Below are positions 17,826-27,143 of a stretch of DNA of 64,000 bases, piece after piece; positions within the stretch are counted from its first letter, which is position 1, and each line of letters begins with the position of its first letter. The notes beneath the pieces were generated by a model. It was not told the DNA's origin. It ran no database searches and was given only the letters and a program-made list of their open reading frames with translations. A program made the position numbers and the translations under genes. This stretch comes from Roseiconus nitratireducens (GTDB taxonomy: Bacteria > Planctomycetota > Planctomycetia > Pirellulales > Pirellulaceae), in assembly GCF_008629675.1 (NCBI RefSeq), contig NZ_VWOX01000020.1, forward strand, positions 1 through 64,000, in the 5' to 3' direction.

Positions 17826-19214
17826 TCACTCCGTCAGCCGGCCACGCAACGACAATTTGCGCGCGGAAACAAGGCCGCCGACCGTCCCCAAGTGAAACAG
17901 GAACCAGAATGAAAAATCCCATTCGAAGTAAACCGTGACCAACACCAGGGAAACCGACAGGATCGAACAGAATGCGGTTTTGAAGTACAGCGACGCTCCT
18001 TCGGCAAGCAACGTATCGGCCGTCTCCATCCAGCGAACCGATTCCCATAACGCCAGCAGGATCAGCACGATGAAGATTGCCAAACCGACCAGCCCCAAGC
18101 GCAGTCCGATCAGGACAAACGAATTGTCCACGATCCCCAGCCGTTGACGGGACTTTTCGTCCGACGGGAGCCCCGGGATCTCGGGAGGGAATGTCGAAGT
18201 GGCTTCACTGCCGTAACCGAACGCGCCTCCCTGGAGAACCAGAGGTCCGTAAACACGCCACACAAACAACCGATTGTTCGTGCCCGTGAAGACTTCGGCC
18301 TGACCGTCCACCGTGACAATTTTGCCCCGCTGACTGGATTCGATTCCATAGTCGATGGTCTGCATAACCGAATCCCAACGGGCGTAGACGACCGCCCCGA
18401 CCAGAATGCACAACACCGCAATCGCGTAGCAAGCCTTGCGACTGCTGACGGACATCCACGCCAGCGAACCGATCAGCAGCCCCAGGATCGGACCGCGCGA
18501 GACCGTGGACAGAACACCGATGACGACCGCCGCGAATCCGACCCATCCCCAGCGCCGCCAAGAACCGGAAGATCGCCCGCACAAACTGACCGCCCAGGGC
18601 GAAAGCAGGCCGAACACAATGCCCAAGAAAATGGGATGGCGAACCGGACCGGTGGCTCGGTACAGCAGATCATAACGGCGTCCAAGCGGTCGGGTGACCG
18701 AATCGTCAATCGGGGTGATCACCGTATCCCAGACATTGCATCCGGTGATCGATTCAACCACCGCCAAAACCGTGATCGTGATCGTCACCCCCACGAACCA
18801 GGGTGCCAGACTTGGGACAGCCCCGCGACGGATCATCGCCAGGCGTCCGGCGAAGTACGGCACGCCCCATTCTCCATAGGCCCTCGCCGGGACCCACCAC
18901 GAAACACCTTCGTAGCGGAAATCGACGACACATTGCCAAACCACCAGGGCGACCATCGCGACGTCGCAAAGTCCCAGACCGCTGAAGATGTTGGCTCCGG
19001 AGTGGAAGCAGTACAGAATCAACAAGACCACGGCAATCACCGCCGTCGTATCGATCCGCGTGCCCTCGAAGGTCCACACACACCACGTCGGCGCGAGCAG
19101 CGACAGGGCGAGGCCCACGCCGAGCCAGTCCTGTTTTTGGTTGCGACAGAACCAAACGGTCGCTACCAGAATCAGCAACGAAAAGATCACCAGGCTGAAT
19201 TCCGCTGGCAGCAT
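17826..19214 (-). CDS. O-antigen ligase/Wzy-like membrane protein
   Basis: 462 residues with about ten to twelve hydrophobic helices (for example FSLVIFSLLILVATVWF, AVIAVVLLILYCF, VTITITVLAVVES). The pattern ATGPVRHPIFLGIVFGLLSPWAVSL, a following TVSRGPILGLLIGSLAW and a large loop before VDNSFVLIGLRLGLVGLAIF match the O-antigen ligase (Wzy_C) superfamily. It would polymerise or transfer lipid-linked glycans on the periplasmic side. It is the last gene of the minus-strand polysaccharide block, 98 nt after the flippase gene. Polymerase and ligase cannot be told apart from sequence alone. Confidence 0.8.
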   Translation of the reverse strand: MLPAEFSLVIFSLLILVATVWFCRNQKQDWLGVGLALSLLAPTWCVWTFEGTRIDTTAVIAVVLLILYCFHSGANIFSGLGLCDVAMVALVVWQCVVDFRYEGVSWWVPARAYGEWGVPYFAGRLAMIRRGAVPSLAPWFVGVTITITVLAVVESITGCNVWDTVITPIDDSVTRPLGRRYDLLYRATGPVRHPIFLGIVFGLLSPWAVSLCGRSSGSWRRWGWVGFAAVVIGVLSTVSRGPILGLLIGSLAWMSVSSRKACYAIAVLCILVGAVVYARWDSVMQTIDYGIESSQRGKIVTVDGQAEVFTGTNNRLFVWRVYGPLVLQGGAFGYGSEATSTFPPEIPGLPSDEKSRQRLGIVDNSFVLIGLRLGLVGLAIFIVLILLALWESVRWMETADTLLAEGASLYFKTAFCSILSVSLVLVTVYFEWDFSFWFLFHLGTVGGLVSARKLSLRGRLTE

Positions 19215-19312
19215 GGCTCAATCGAAAAGACGGAAGGATCAGGGTCGCTGGCACCCGCGACCGGTGAATCGGTGCGCAGCGGCGAGCAGGCCAAACAGTC
19301 CGGGCCGGCCAA

Positions 19313-20695
19313 TCAGGCCAGACTTTGCTCCGCCGTATCAACCTGGCCCTGAGGTTCGGCTTCGGCAATCGGGAAAACGGAAAACACCCAGAAGCCAAGT
19401 TTTCGATGGACCGCTAATACCGCCACAACGTTTTGTAACGCCACAGCCATTGCAATTGCAACGGCGGCGCCCACGACGCCGAACCACAGTGACAGAACGA
19501 TTGTCGCCACGATCGCGAAAAGACACGCGTAAAACGTGATATTTCGCAGCGTCTTCTCCAGGCCGCACATCACCAAGATCTGATTGACGGTCCCGGTAAC
19601 AAGGTTCAGGTATTGCCCAATCCCCAGAATCACCAACAGCAACCAGGCGGACCGATAGTCTTCGCCGAACAGCCCCATGATGTTCGGTGACAGCAACACA
19701 ACGGCAATGCCGATCGGGGTTCCCACACCGATCAACAACCGCGAACACTGCGTGACCAGGTTACGAAAACGTGCGACATCATCCTTCGCCCAAGCGTTGC
19801 GGAACTGAGGTGCAAAGGTAAAACCAACCACAATCAACAAGAAATTCGTCACGTTCGCGCTGCGTTGGGCGATGTGCAATTCCGCCACTCGGTCCGGCAG
19901 CAGCAGGAAGCCGGCGATGATGACGGGCGCCCAATTCATCAACAGCATGCAAAGGTTCATGGCGGCAAAATCCAGTGAACTCCGCCACCGCGAATTGCCC
20001 CCAGCCACCTGCCCGGCCGACTGGGCGGACACTTCGGCGGAATGTCCCACTTGGCGAAAGGTGACCAGCCAAGTCACGACGGCGGCGGTCGCCGAAATCA
20101 CGGTCGCGGCAAAAAAGCATCTCACCGCATCGTGCGTACTGTCGCCGCCGAAATACCAGAGCAACACGATCGTCGCAAAGGGAACCGCGATGTGCGAAAA
20201 GAAGATCGACCTGGCCAGCTGACGCAGACCGTGCAAATGAGAAGCGACGGCCAACGAGATGGCCCCGAACGCAGACGCGCCGACCAACCAAGGCAATTGA
20301 TTTGCCATCACGGTCCCGCTCTCGCCGGCCTGCTCGGAGAATCCTGCAACGAATTGGGGAATCATCAACTGCCCCAGGTACGCCAATGGCACGAGCAGAC
20401 CGACGAAACAGATCACCGTTCGCAGGCTCATCGAAAGCAGACCTCTCGCCGCCTGCGAGGTCTCCGTTCCGCGACCATCGAATTCGCTCAGCGTTCGCAT
20501 GCCGAACTGGTGGGTCCCCAGCAACATCAGCGGAGCCAGAATGACAAACGAGTTATAGAAAACCGAGAAGTATCCGGCGTCGTGCTTGGATAGCTGTCGA
20601 AACAAGCACCAGAAAAGCACCAGCTGCGAAACGGCAGCGAACCCGCGTGACACGACGCTGACCATCAGCGGAAGGATCGAAGATCGGCGATTCAC
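19313..20695 (-). CDS. Polysaccharide flippase (Wzx/MATE-like)
   Basis: 460 residues and about twelve hydrophobic segments spread evenly along the chain, beginning with ILPLMVSVVSRGFAAVSQLVLFWCLF, the usual N-terminal helix of polysaccharide-transport flippases. It probably moves undecaprenyl-linked oligosaccharide across the inner membrane. GTG 20695 overlaps the stop of the upstream polymerase-like gene by 4 nt, so the two are translationally coupled. The C-terminus is a short polar tail. Confidence 0.82.
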   Translation of the reverse strand: MNRRSSILPLMVSVVSRGFAAVSQLVLFWCLFRQLSKHDAGYFSVFYNSFVILAPLMLLGTHQFGMRTLSEFDGRGTETSQAARGLLSMSLRTVICFVGLLVPLAYLGQLMIPQFVAGFSEQAGESGTVMANQLPWLVGASAFGAISLAVASHLHGLRQLARSIFFSHIAVPFATIVLLWYFGGDSTHDAVRCFFAATVISATAAVVTWLVTFRQVGHSAEVSAQSAGQVAGGNSRWRSSLDFAAMNLCMLLMNWAPVIIAGFLLLPDRVAELHIAQRSANVTNFLLIVVGFTFAPQFRNAWAKDDVARFRNLVTQCSRLLIGVGTPIGIAVVLLSPNIMGLFGEDYRSAWLLLVILGIGQYLNLVTGTVNQILVMCGLEKTLRNITFYACLFAIVATIVLSLWFGVVGAAVAIAMAVALQNVVAVLAVHRKLGFWVFSVFPIAEAEPQGQVDTAEQSLA

Positions 20696-22053
20696 CCGGG
20701 GCCTCCCCCGGATAATTCGGCAACTTCATCTGGATTGTCCGACACACCCTCGGGGGCGTATCCGTCTTGGTCCCAATCGTCTTCTTCCCACTCCTCTTCT
20801 TCCCAGGCATCCTCCCCGCTCAATGTTTCTCGGGGCGCCAGAACCAGCCAAACAAAGCCCGGACTGGCGACCGCAATCATCTTGTCCAACGACTCCTGAA
20901 AATTTCCGCCGACGGCACACAGCCAGGTCATCGCGAAACAGTAGGACCAGAACAGCGGCTCGCGACGAATCCGCCGCAATCCGAAGTCCAGCAGTCCCAG
21001 CAACACGCCGTAACCCAGACCGCCCAGCAGCAAACCGTAGAGCCCGCCCGAGAGCCAAAACATTCCGGGAAAGGTGGTTCCGAACCCGACGCCGCGCTCC
21101 AGGATTCCGGGAAAATAATGATGCATGAAGGTGTCCCGGGCACCGGTCAGCAACAACTTGGGTTCGTAGGCAATGCTGTCGTAGGTGGAGATCACGGCGA
21201 AGTTTGAGAAGCCGTCGAAATTACGCTTTTCGATGTACAGGTCTGCAACGTCGACCCGCTCCCAGACAGCCGCCCAACTCCAATGACGGAGCCCTTCTCG
21301 CAGACTCATGAAGATCGGGTCGAACACCAACAGGGCGAATAATCCGACCGCGGCAAACGTGGCGATCCGAAACCAGCGGACACGGTTACTGCGACAGAAA
21401 GTGTAGACCAGCGCGATCGCAATCGGCCAAAGCAAGCGTCCCCGCGCTCCGGTGAAGAAAATCGCTGATCCCAAGATCCCTCCCGCAAGCAACACCTGCA
21501 GCATGCGGCGTTCGAACAATCCTCGCCCCAGCAGGACCGCCATCGCGAAAGTGCCATAGTACATCAGAATCGTCAGCAATTGCCCCGAGGTGCTTTTGAC
21601 CAACTCGCTGCGGAACCCATCCGATTGCATCAGTTTGCGACCCAGGTAGAGCGTCGCAGCCGCACCGGCGACATAGAACAGGATCAGAATCTGATATTCG
21701 AATCGAGACAGCGATTCACGAAACGGGAACACGTTCGTGTTTCGGTTGGACACCTGCAACAACACGCGAACCGCTAACATGCCCAGAAAAATCGCCAGAC
21801 AGAACCCGGCCAGGTAGAGCTGCGTCAGGACCCACGATTGATCCGATATCTCGATGTACTCAACCAGCGCGTTGCCGTGAGCCATCGAAGCGCACTGGGG
21901 CAGCAAAAACCACAACAGATAGAACAAGACGAACCAACAGCCCGGATTGAAAAATCGAACCAGAACCGACTTGGCGCCGTGCGCGCCGAGAGCCACGATC
22001 GATCCCAGAATCAGGACCTGAACGGCAAGCAGCAAGAGTTGTTGTGAAAACAA
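20692..22053 (-). CDS. Oligosaccharide repeat-unit polymerase-like membrane protein
   Basis: 453 residues, multi-spanning (LLLAVQVLILGSIVALG, FVLFYLLWFLLP, ILILFYVAGAAATLYLG and others). It has a polar central stretch and a periplasmic-looking loop with HHYFPGILERGVGFGTTFPG, then GGLYGLLLGGLGYGVLLGLLD; this is the usual topology of Wzy-type polymerases. The last 50 residues are strikingly acidic (EDAWEEEEWEEDDWDQDGY), an odd cytoplasmic tail. The gene sits 12 nt after the acyltransferase gene and overlaps the flippase. The Wzy assignment rests on topology and context because this family is poorly conserved. Confidence 0.7.
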   Translation of the reverse strand: MFSQQLLLLAVQVLILGSIVALGAHGAKSVLVRFFNPGCWFVLFYLLWFLLPQCASMAHGNALVEYIEISDQSWVLTQLYLAGFCLAIFLGMLAVRVLLQVSNRNTNVFPFRESLSRFEYQILILFYVAGAAATLYLGRKLMQSDGFRSELVKSTSGQLLTILMYYGTFAMAVLLGRGLFERRMLQVLLAGGILGSAIFFTGARGRLLWPIAIALVYTFCRSNRVRWFRIATFAAVGLFALLVFDPIFMSLREGLRHWSWAAVWERVDVADLYIEKRNFDGFSNFAVISTYDSIAYEPKLLLTGARDTFMHHYFPGILERGVGFGTTFPGMFWLSGGLYGLLLGGLGYGVLLGLLDFGLRRIRREPLFWSYCFAMTWLCAVGGNFQESLDKMIAVASPGFVWLVLAPRETLSGEDAWEEEEWEEDDWDQDGYAPEGVSDNPDEVAELSGGGPG

Positions 22054-22065
22054 GGCAACCTCCGC

Positions 22066-22668
22066 TCAAGAAGCGATCAGGGGCTTGGGCGACTCAGCTT
22101 GTTTAAAATCCGCCAGACGTTTGGCTGGCACGCCACCGTAGATCGCCCCACCGATCTCACCGCGCCGAACCACGGCACCGGCAGCAACCACGGTCCGGCG
22201 ACCGATCACGGCCCCGCTGAGAATTCGCACCCCGCATCCGATCCAAACGTCATCGCCGATGACAACGGGAGCCGTGCGGCGAGGATTCGATTTGATCGGC
22301 AGCTCGGGATCGTCCCACGTGTGCTCGAAACTCAAGATCGAACTTTGGTGCGCGATCGACACCTCATCACCGATCGTGATGCCGCCCTCGGCATCCAAAT
22401 AGCAATTCTGTTGAACCGTGATGTTGCTGCCGAGCTCCAATCCTTCCCAATGTTTGACGTGCACGCCGGTGTTCAACATCACGTTGTCGCCGACATGCCT
22501 AGCGAGGCGTTTGAGATACAAGTATCGGATTCCCGCGCCCAGCATTCCCGGCAGCCCCTGCACCAGCCACCACGTGCCACGAAACAGCGGCTTGGGCACC
22601 ACCGAACACACAGCCGCAGCGGCGGCGATGATCGGCTTGGCCATTGCGAATGCGGATCTGCCACGCAT
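22066..22668 (-). CDS. Hexapeptide-repeat acyltransferase
   Basis: 200 residues of left-handed beta-helix type: repeated turns GDNVMLNTGVHVKHW, GSNITVQQNCYLDAEGGITI, GDEVSIAHQS, GDDVWIGCGVRILSGAVIG and the terminal GGVPAKRL of the LbetaH acetyltransferase family. It probably O- or N-acetylates a sugar of the surface polysaccharide made by its neighbours. Starts at ATG 22668 or 22644 are both possible. It lies 72 nt after the sulfotransferase gene and 12 nt before the polymerase-like gene. Confidence 0.85.
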   Translation of the reverse strand: MRGRSAFAMAKPIIAAAAAVCSVVPKPLFRGTWWLVQGLPGMLGAGIRYLYLKRLARHVGDNVMLNTGVHVKHWEGLELGSNITVQQNCYLDAEGGITIGDEVSIAHQSSILSFEHTWDDPELPIKSNPRRTAPVVIGDDVWIGCGVRILSGAVIGRRTVVAAGAVVRRGEIGGAIYGGVPAKRLADFKQAESPKPLIAS

Positions 22669-22720
22669 GTCGGAATCTATTGAAGGGTGAGAAGGTAAAT
22701 ATCGCCCGGCTTTGCCAGAT

Positions 22721-22756
22721 TCTTAATCGGCAACGACGTCTTAATCGGCAACGACC
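22721..22756 (-). repeat. 18-bp tandem duplication spanning the sulfotransferase stop codon
   Basis: Near-identical copies at 22721-22738 and 22739-22756 (17 of 18 bases). Read on the minus strand, the last codons VVAD and the TAA are duplicated in frame just after the first stop, giving a second VVAD-stop. Confidence 0.7.
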
Positions 22757-23688
22757 GAGCTCCAGTGTCTCTGGTTCTCCGCCCACAAAGAGTCCATCAA
22801 GACCTGATCTTTTACAAAGTGTGTCCCCAGCTGGATCCCGGTCTCAGAGGAGATCGTTTTCTTTTGCGGCTTTCGAAACACTTGCTCCTTGACCGCCCTA
22901 CGAATCGTTCCCATCGCCGGAAAACGCATTTCAAACTGCCTGAACGCCAAGTTCAAGCGAGATTCACGCAATTGCTTATAAAACGATTCGCAGCGAATTG
23001 ATGCGAATTGATTCAGCCGGGGCGGAAGTTCCGACAACGCCAGCGGGCCGAGGAATCGATCTAATTGCGCGCGAACGCCGGACGGATCTGACCGCATCTG
23101 CTCCGTGCGGAGAATCAGGACACGCTGGTGTCCGATGGCGTCGATCCAATGCTGAACCCAGTATCCAAAGGAGAACATCCGCAGGTAATTCCTGCGGAAG
23201 GTGATCGGGTCATCCGCCCGCGAATCCCAACGCTGATCCAATCGCAGCGATTCTTCCCAACACGTCTCGAAATCGATCGACGTGGCAATCCCCGCCTGGA
23301 TCATTTGATTGTGCCACGAGATCACCGCCTCCGCAGGATCTCGCACCGACAGGATGACTTTCGTCTCGTCATCGGCAGCAACCGCATCCCGCAAGGATCG
23401 GGAGTAAACGTTCAATGTCGACGCCTCAACCATCCACTTGGAACGGTGCAGCGGAAAACATTCCCGTAACGACCATGGCGAACCGTCCCGCTCCGGCTGA
23501 ATCTCGGGACAAAGGCAATACGTTTCCTTGGGATTGCTGACCGTCACGTGAGAACTGTCGTTGATCCAACTGGCCAACGAAGTCGTCGCACACTTGGGAA
23601 ACCCGCCGAGAATCAGATTGATCCCGATGGAATCCAAGCTCGCTCGCGTAGCGATGGTCTGAGCGGCTGTCCCAGGCATGGAGATCAT
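22741..23688 (-). CDS. PAPS-dependent sulfotransferase
   Basis: 315 residues. The 5'-phosphosulfate-binding loop is GGFPKCATTSL (about 28-38), and the 3'-phosphate site is suggested by KVILSVRDPAEAVISWHNQM. This is the carbohydrate sulfotransferase fold. Within a polysaccharide cluster it suggests a sulfated glycan, which is inference. The ATG follows the GT4 stop with no gap, so the pair is coupled. The 3' end carries an 18-bp tandem duplication that repeats the stop codon. Confidence 0.88.
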   Translation of the reverse strand: MISMPGTAAQTIATRASLDSIGINLILGGFPKCATTSLASWINDSSHVTVSNPKETYCLCPEIQPERDGSPWSLRECFPLHRSKWMVEASTLNVYSRSLRDAVAADDETKVILSVRDPAEAVISWHNQMIQAGIATSIDFETCWEESLRLDQRWDSRADDPITFRRNYLRMFSFGYWVQHWIDAIGHQRVLILRTEQMRSDPSGVRAQLDRFLGPLALSELPPRLNQFASIRCESFYKQLRESRLNLAFRQFEMRFPAMGTIRRAVKEQVFRKPQKKTISSETGIQLGTHFVKDQVLMDSLWAENQRHWSSVVAD

Positions 23689-24816
23689 TCAAACAGTCTG
23701 TTTTGTGGAGTCATAGAGCTCACGCCACCGCTGCGCGATGATGTCGATATCAAAATTCTGCTTCGCAAATCGGTGGCTTGCCTGTTGCATGCGTTGGAGC
23801 ATCCCGTCGTCGGCCATCAAATGACCGATCGCACCCACGTAGTCTTCGATTTCTTCGCAGGCAAACCCGTTTGCAAATTGCTGACCCTTCGGATCACCAT
23901 CCAAACAGTCCAGATTTGCGGGGAAGCGAGAGGTGATGATCGCTTTCCCCATGCACACACTCTCGATCAGGAAACGCGACAACCCTTCCCACCGAGACGG
24001 CAACATGATGACCCGCGAATGCGTGATCTGGTCCAACAACTGTTCATGCGGAAGGTAAGGAAGCAACCGCAGGTTCGCGGGGACACTTGCCGGATCAGGC
24101 TCACAGCCCGGCGCGGATTCACCAACCCACAGGAATTCGTGCTCCGGACAACGCTTGGCGATGTCCAAGAACCGATCGAATCCCTTCTGCGGGCAGATTC
24201 GCCCCACGCCCAAAACCACCGGCCGCAGTTGGTCGACCGCCAGCGGACGACGGATGTCAAAACCGTTGTTGATACAGATGGATTCTCCGCCCAACTCCTG
24301 ACTGAGCCGATGTTCGTAGGGGCCACAGCTGATGGTCGTGCAACGCTTGGCCGTCAGCGATTCCACGGTGCGAAATGCCCAGCGGCTGACCGCCGGGAAA
24401 TCCTGCCGCAAGAACGAGTAGCCACGTGGCGAGTAAAGCGTCCGCAAGCCCAGCTTCGGTCCGGTCAGCTTGGCGTACAGCCCGCCGTAGGAACTGTGAC
24501 CATGGACGACGTCGAATCCGCGTTGCAACGACCGTGCGAGAAACCGAACGTTGCTGGCGTGCTTGGCCGGCCCGCTGCCCGGAAGCGGAGTCAATGTGAC
24601 CCGGGGGTCCACTTCCGGCAATTCCAAGTCGGTCCCGGGACGCACACCGTAGAAAATCGTGATCCGGTGCTCCGGCCCGATGAATCGACACAGCTGCAGC
24701 ACCGACTTTGCGGTGCCGTAGGCGAACGATTCGACTATCTGCGCGATGGCGGCCATCGGAACGACAACGTGGATGAATTGTGGGGATGGAAACGACGCGG
24801 CGAAGCCGCGAAGCAC
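23689..24816 (-). CDS. Family 4 glycosyltransferase
   Basis: 375 residues from GTG 24816, GT-B fold. The N-domain begins FIHVVVPMAAIAQIVE and has FDVVHGHSSYGGLYAKLTG and TLYSPRGYSFLRQD. The C-domain has VVLGVGRICPQKGFDRFL, HEFLWVGE, VIMLPSRWEGLSRFLIESV (the EX7E region) and GKAIITSRF. It adds a sugar from a nucleotide donor to the lipid-linked intermediate. A later ATG at 24756 would remove the first beta strand, so I prefer GTG. It is separated from the initiating transferase gene by 316 bp that contain a hairpin. Confidence 0.88.
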   Translation of the reverse strand: MLRGFAASFPSPQFIHVVVPMAAIAQIVESFAYGTAKSVLQLCRFIGPEHRITIFYGVRPGTDLELPEVDPRVTLTPLPGSGPAKHASNVRFLARSLQRGFDVVHGHSSYGGLYAKLTGPKLGLRTLYSPRGYSFLRQDFPAVSRWAFRTVESLTAKRCTTISCGPYEHRLSQELGGESICINNGFDIRRPLAVDQLRPVVLGVGRICPQKGFDRFLDIAKRCPEHEFLWVGESAPGCEPDPASVPANLRLLPYLPHEQLLDQITHSRVIMLPSRWEGLSRFLIESVCMGKAIITSRFPANLDCLDGDPKGQQFANGFACEEIEDYVGAIGHLMADDGMLQRMQQASHRFAKQNFDIDIIAQRWRELYDSTKQTV

Positions 24817-25028
24817 AAGGCAATCCTCGTGCCACCGGTCCCTTCAATCCGGCGGATTCTCTCCAGCCGTCCAAATCGACGTGGATCCTCCAACCGTCAC
24901 TTGACGGCCCCGAGGTCGAACGCGACTTGCCTGGCCGACGATGCAGTCTAGTTCGAAGCCCCGCCTTGTTCGCCAACGGAAATCCTTAGAGTGGATTCCC
25001 AGACCTTAAGCGACGATACAGGCGGACC

Positions 25029-25067
25029 GATCCTTGCGATCGTCCGTCGGCAGCCTGCGACAGGCTG
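25029..25067 (-). terminator. Hairpins in the 316-bp gap between two glycosyltransferase genes
   Basis: A 7-bp perfect stem (cagcctg / caggctg, 3-nt loop, 25051-25067) lies beside a 9-bp bulged stem around 25025-25049. They lie 65-110 nt downstream of the sugar-transferase stop. There is no T-run, so transcription may only be attenuated here. Nothing else is recognisable in 24817-25131. Confidence 0.3.
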
Positions 25068-25131
25068 GGCGTCCAGAGATCCTTCGCTCTTTCCAAGTCG
25101 GAACCCAGGGGCGATCACGCTGCTGCAGCCG

Positions 25132-26736
25132 TCAGTAGGCGCCCTCACGCATCAAGATCGTGCGGACCGTGCGAAGAACCAGGTAGGCGTCCAGCCACAC
25201 GGACCAGTTGCAAACGTAGTAGCTATCCAAACGGACCCGTTGCTCATAGCTGGTGTCGTTGCGGCCGCTGACCTGCCACAGTCCCGTGATTCCCGGACGC
25301 ACTCGCAAGTACAACGGATACATTTCGCGGTAGCGTTCGATCTCGGAATTCACGATCGGACGCGGGCCAACCAAGCTCATGTCGCCGCACAGCACGTTCC
25401 ACAGCTGGGGCAATTCGTCCAAACTTGACTTCCGCAGGATGTGACCGACTCCGGGAATGATCCGCGGATCGTTCTTCAGTTTCTGGTCCTCGATCCACTG
25501 GCGACGCATTTCGACGTCTTGTTCCAGGTACTCTTCCAGCACGCGGTCCGCATCGGCGACCATCGACCGGAACTTCCAGGCCTTGAACATTTTGCCGCCA
25601 CGTCCGATCCGGGTATGTCCGTAAAAGGCGGGACCCGGGGATTTCCATTTGACCCAGGCGATGATCAGCAGCAACACCGGCGAAAGACAAATCAACGCGG
25701 TCAGTGACAAGACGATGTCGATCAGCCGTTTGGACGCCAGCGCGATCGGATTCTGAAGGTGGTCGCGGAGGTGGACTCCCATCACGCCGGCACACTCGCG
25801 CGTCGTTGCCCACAGGCTGGGCAACAAGTACTGCGACGGCAGAATCAGCAAATTCGGAATCTTCGACGCGTTGGCCATGACTTGGCCCATGTCCAGCTTG
25901 CGGCAACCTCCGGGAGCGACAATCGCCCAACGAATTCGATAGCGGCGATTGAGGCGATCCAATTCGTTGATCGATCCCAAGTACGGCAGCCCACCGGTAT
26001 CCAGATGCTCGGAATGTTCGGCGGATGTATCCGAGTCGACCAGTCCGATCGGACGCAAACCACGCTCTTTGGCTCGATCATAAAAACGAAACAGGGCCCG
26101 CCCCTGAGGTCCGGCCCCAATGATCAGTGCCCGCTCGCCCCACCAGGACGTCTTCGCAAGCGACTTTCGCAGAACCATTCGGAACAGCGGTACGGTGAAC
26201 GTCGACAACATCACGCCGATCACACCGATCGAACACTCACCTGCCGACAGAACGCCCAGCGCCAGGTTCAATGCAATCATCAGACAGAAGGATGCCCAAA
26301 CCGCCAAAACGCATTGGCGAAGTTCGACCACGGGACTGGTTCCGGTCCCGGGGAACAATCCGTGCAACACGCCGAACAGCAGATAGCCGGCGACGATCGC
26401 CACCATCTGGTTATCCAACGTCGGGGCCAGAATCGTTCCCAGACTTAGTGATGTCACGCTCGCGGCGACTAGCAGCGAGCCGAGCAGCATGGCGACGTCG
26501 GCCAACACCAACGGCATGCTGGTCAAAAACAACTGAAAATGATTGCTACCGGGGACCGCCCGGGTAACCGGACCGTCGGCTTCTTCGCGGATCCGATGCG
26601 GAACCGAGGGAGATTCCAACGCCTCCAAGGCCACGCCGATGGGCGGGCCCGCCGGCACGAAGGGGTCAAGTTGCTCGATCGCGTCGGCGGACACGACGCC
26701 GACCGGCAAAGGCCGCGTCTGGAGATCGCTGGACAT
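25132..26736 (-). CDS. Undecaprenyl-phosphate sugar phosphotransferase (polyprenyl glycosylphosphotransferase)
   Basis: 534 residues, starting the lipid-linked repeat unit by moving a sugar-1-phosphate to undecaprenyl phosphate. Four to five N-terminal helices (VLADVAMLLGSLLVAASV, MVAIVAGYLLFGVLHG) are followed by a nucleotide-binding-like CoA_binding_3 region (ALIIGAGPQGRALFRFYDRAKE). The catalytic C-domain is of WbaP/WcaJ type: FKAWKFRSMVADAD, KSSLDELPQLWNVLCGD, MSLVGPRPIV, RPGITGLWQVSGRN and the terminal ILMREGAY. I chose ATG 26736 (AAGAAG just upstream) over an in-frame TTG at 26760. It is divergent from the lipoprotein and exporter genes. Confidence 0.92.
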   Translation of the reverse strand: MSSDLQTRPLPVGVVSADAIEQLDPFVPAGPPIGVALEALESPSVPHRIREEADGPVTRAVPGSNHFQLFLTSMPLVLADVAMLLGSLLVAASVTSLSLGTILAPTLDNQMVAIVAGYLLFGVLHGLFPGTGTSPVVELRQCVLAVWASFCLMIALNLALGVLSAGECSIGVIGVMLSTFTVPLFRMVLRKSLAKTSWWGERALIIGAGPQGRALFRFYDRAKERGLRPIGLVDSDTSAEHSEHLDTGGLPYLGSINELDRLNRRYRIRWAIVAPGGCRKLDMGQVMANASKIPNLLILPSQYLLPSLWATTRECAGVMGVHLRDHLQNPIALASKRLIDIVLSLTALICLSPVLLLIIAWVKWKSPGPAFYGHTRIGRGGKMFKAWKFRSMVADADRVLEEYLEQDVEMRRQWIEDQKLKNDPRIIPGVGHILRKSSLDELPQLWNVLCGDMSLVGPRPIVNSEIERYREMYPLYLRVRPGITGLWQVSGRNDTSYEQRVRLDSYYVCNWSVWLDAYLVLRTVRTILMREGAY

Positions 26737-27143
26737 AAATCTTCTTGCTGCGGAGTTCAATGCGGATGGTGCGATCGGGGGCCTTCACCTGGACAAAATG
26801 ACCCTCGCCACGCGGGTGGTGAACTTATGGTAATCACCCCCTGGCGATGGACTAGGAAGACTGGACAAAAATTAACGACAGTGGCAAGTTGGCCTCCTTT
26901 GCCAGAAATTTGGGGCCATCAGCTGGCAACTAGCCGCCAACTGGACGCTTTGGTGGGGTCTTGCCCAAACGGCAACCCCGTCCGGCTGTGCTGATTGCGC
27001 CGGCGGTACGAGATTTACCCCTGCCGTTTGGTGGATCTGCTCCGTTTCGCCCCAGAAGTGTCGGCAAGGCATTCGGGAAATTCCGAATCAGCCCCATGAC
27101 TCAAACACCCAAGCGATGGAGCGCAGGCGTGCGAAAGAGACCC
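26737..27143. other. 407-bp divergent intergenic region of the polysaccharide cluster
   Basis: Lies between the minus-strand sugar-transferase gene and the plus-strand lipoprotein gene, so promoters for both directions should be here. I see AT-richer stretches around 26860-26915 and several ttggc/gccaa words (26893, 26937) in both orientations, but no convincing -35/-10 pair or sigma-54 site. No gene is supported. Confidence 0.4.

Noticed and set aside
18144..19352. 402-residue plus-strand frame opposite the O-antigen-ligase-like gene
   Set aside because: Composition is Arg/Asp/Gln-rich with no domain; the minus strand encodes a coherent membrane protein.
23548..24951. 467-residue plus-strand frame opposite the sulfotransferase and GT4 genes
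   Set aside because: It spans two clear minus-strand genes and shows no family motif.
26880..26910. Possible sigma-54 promoter (tggc and ttgc words) in the divergent glycan region
   Set aside because: The GG-to-GC spacing is 10 rather than the required 12 positions.
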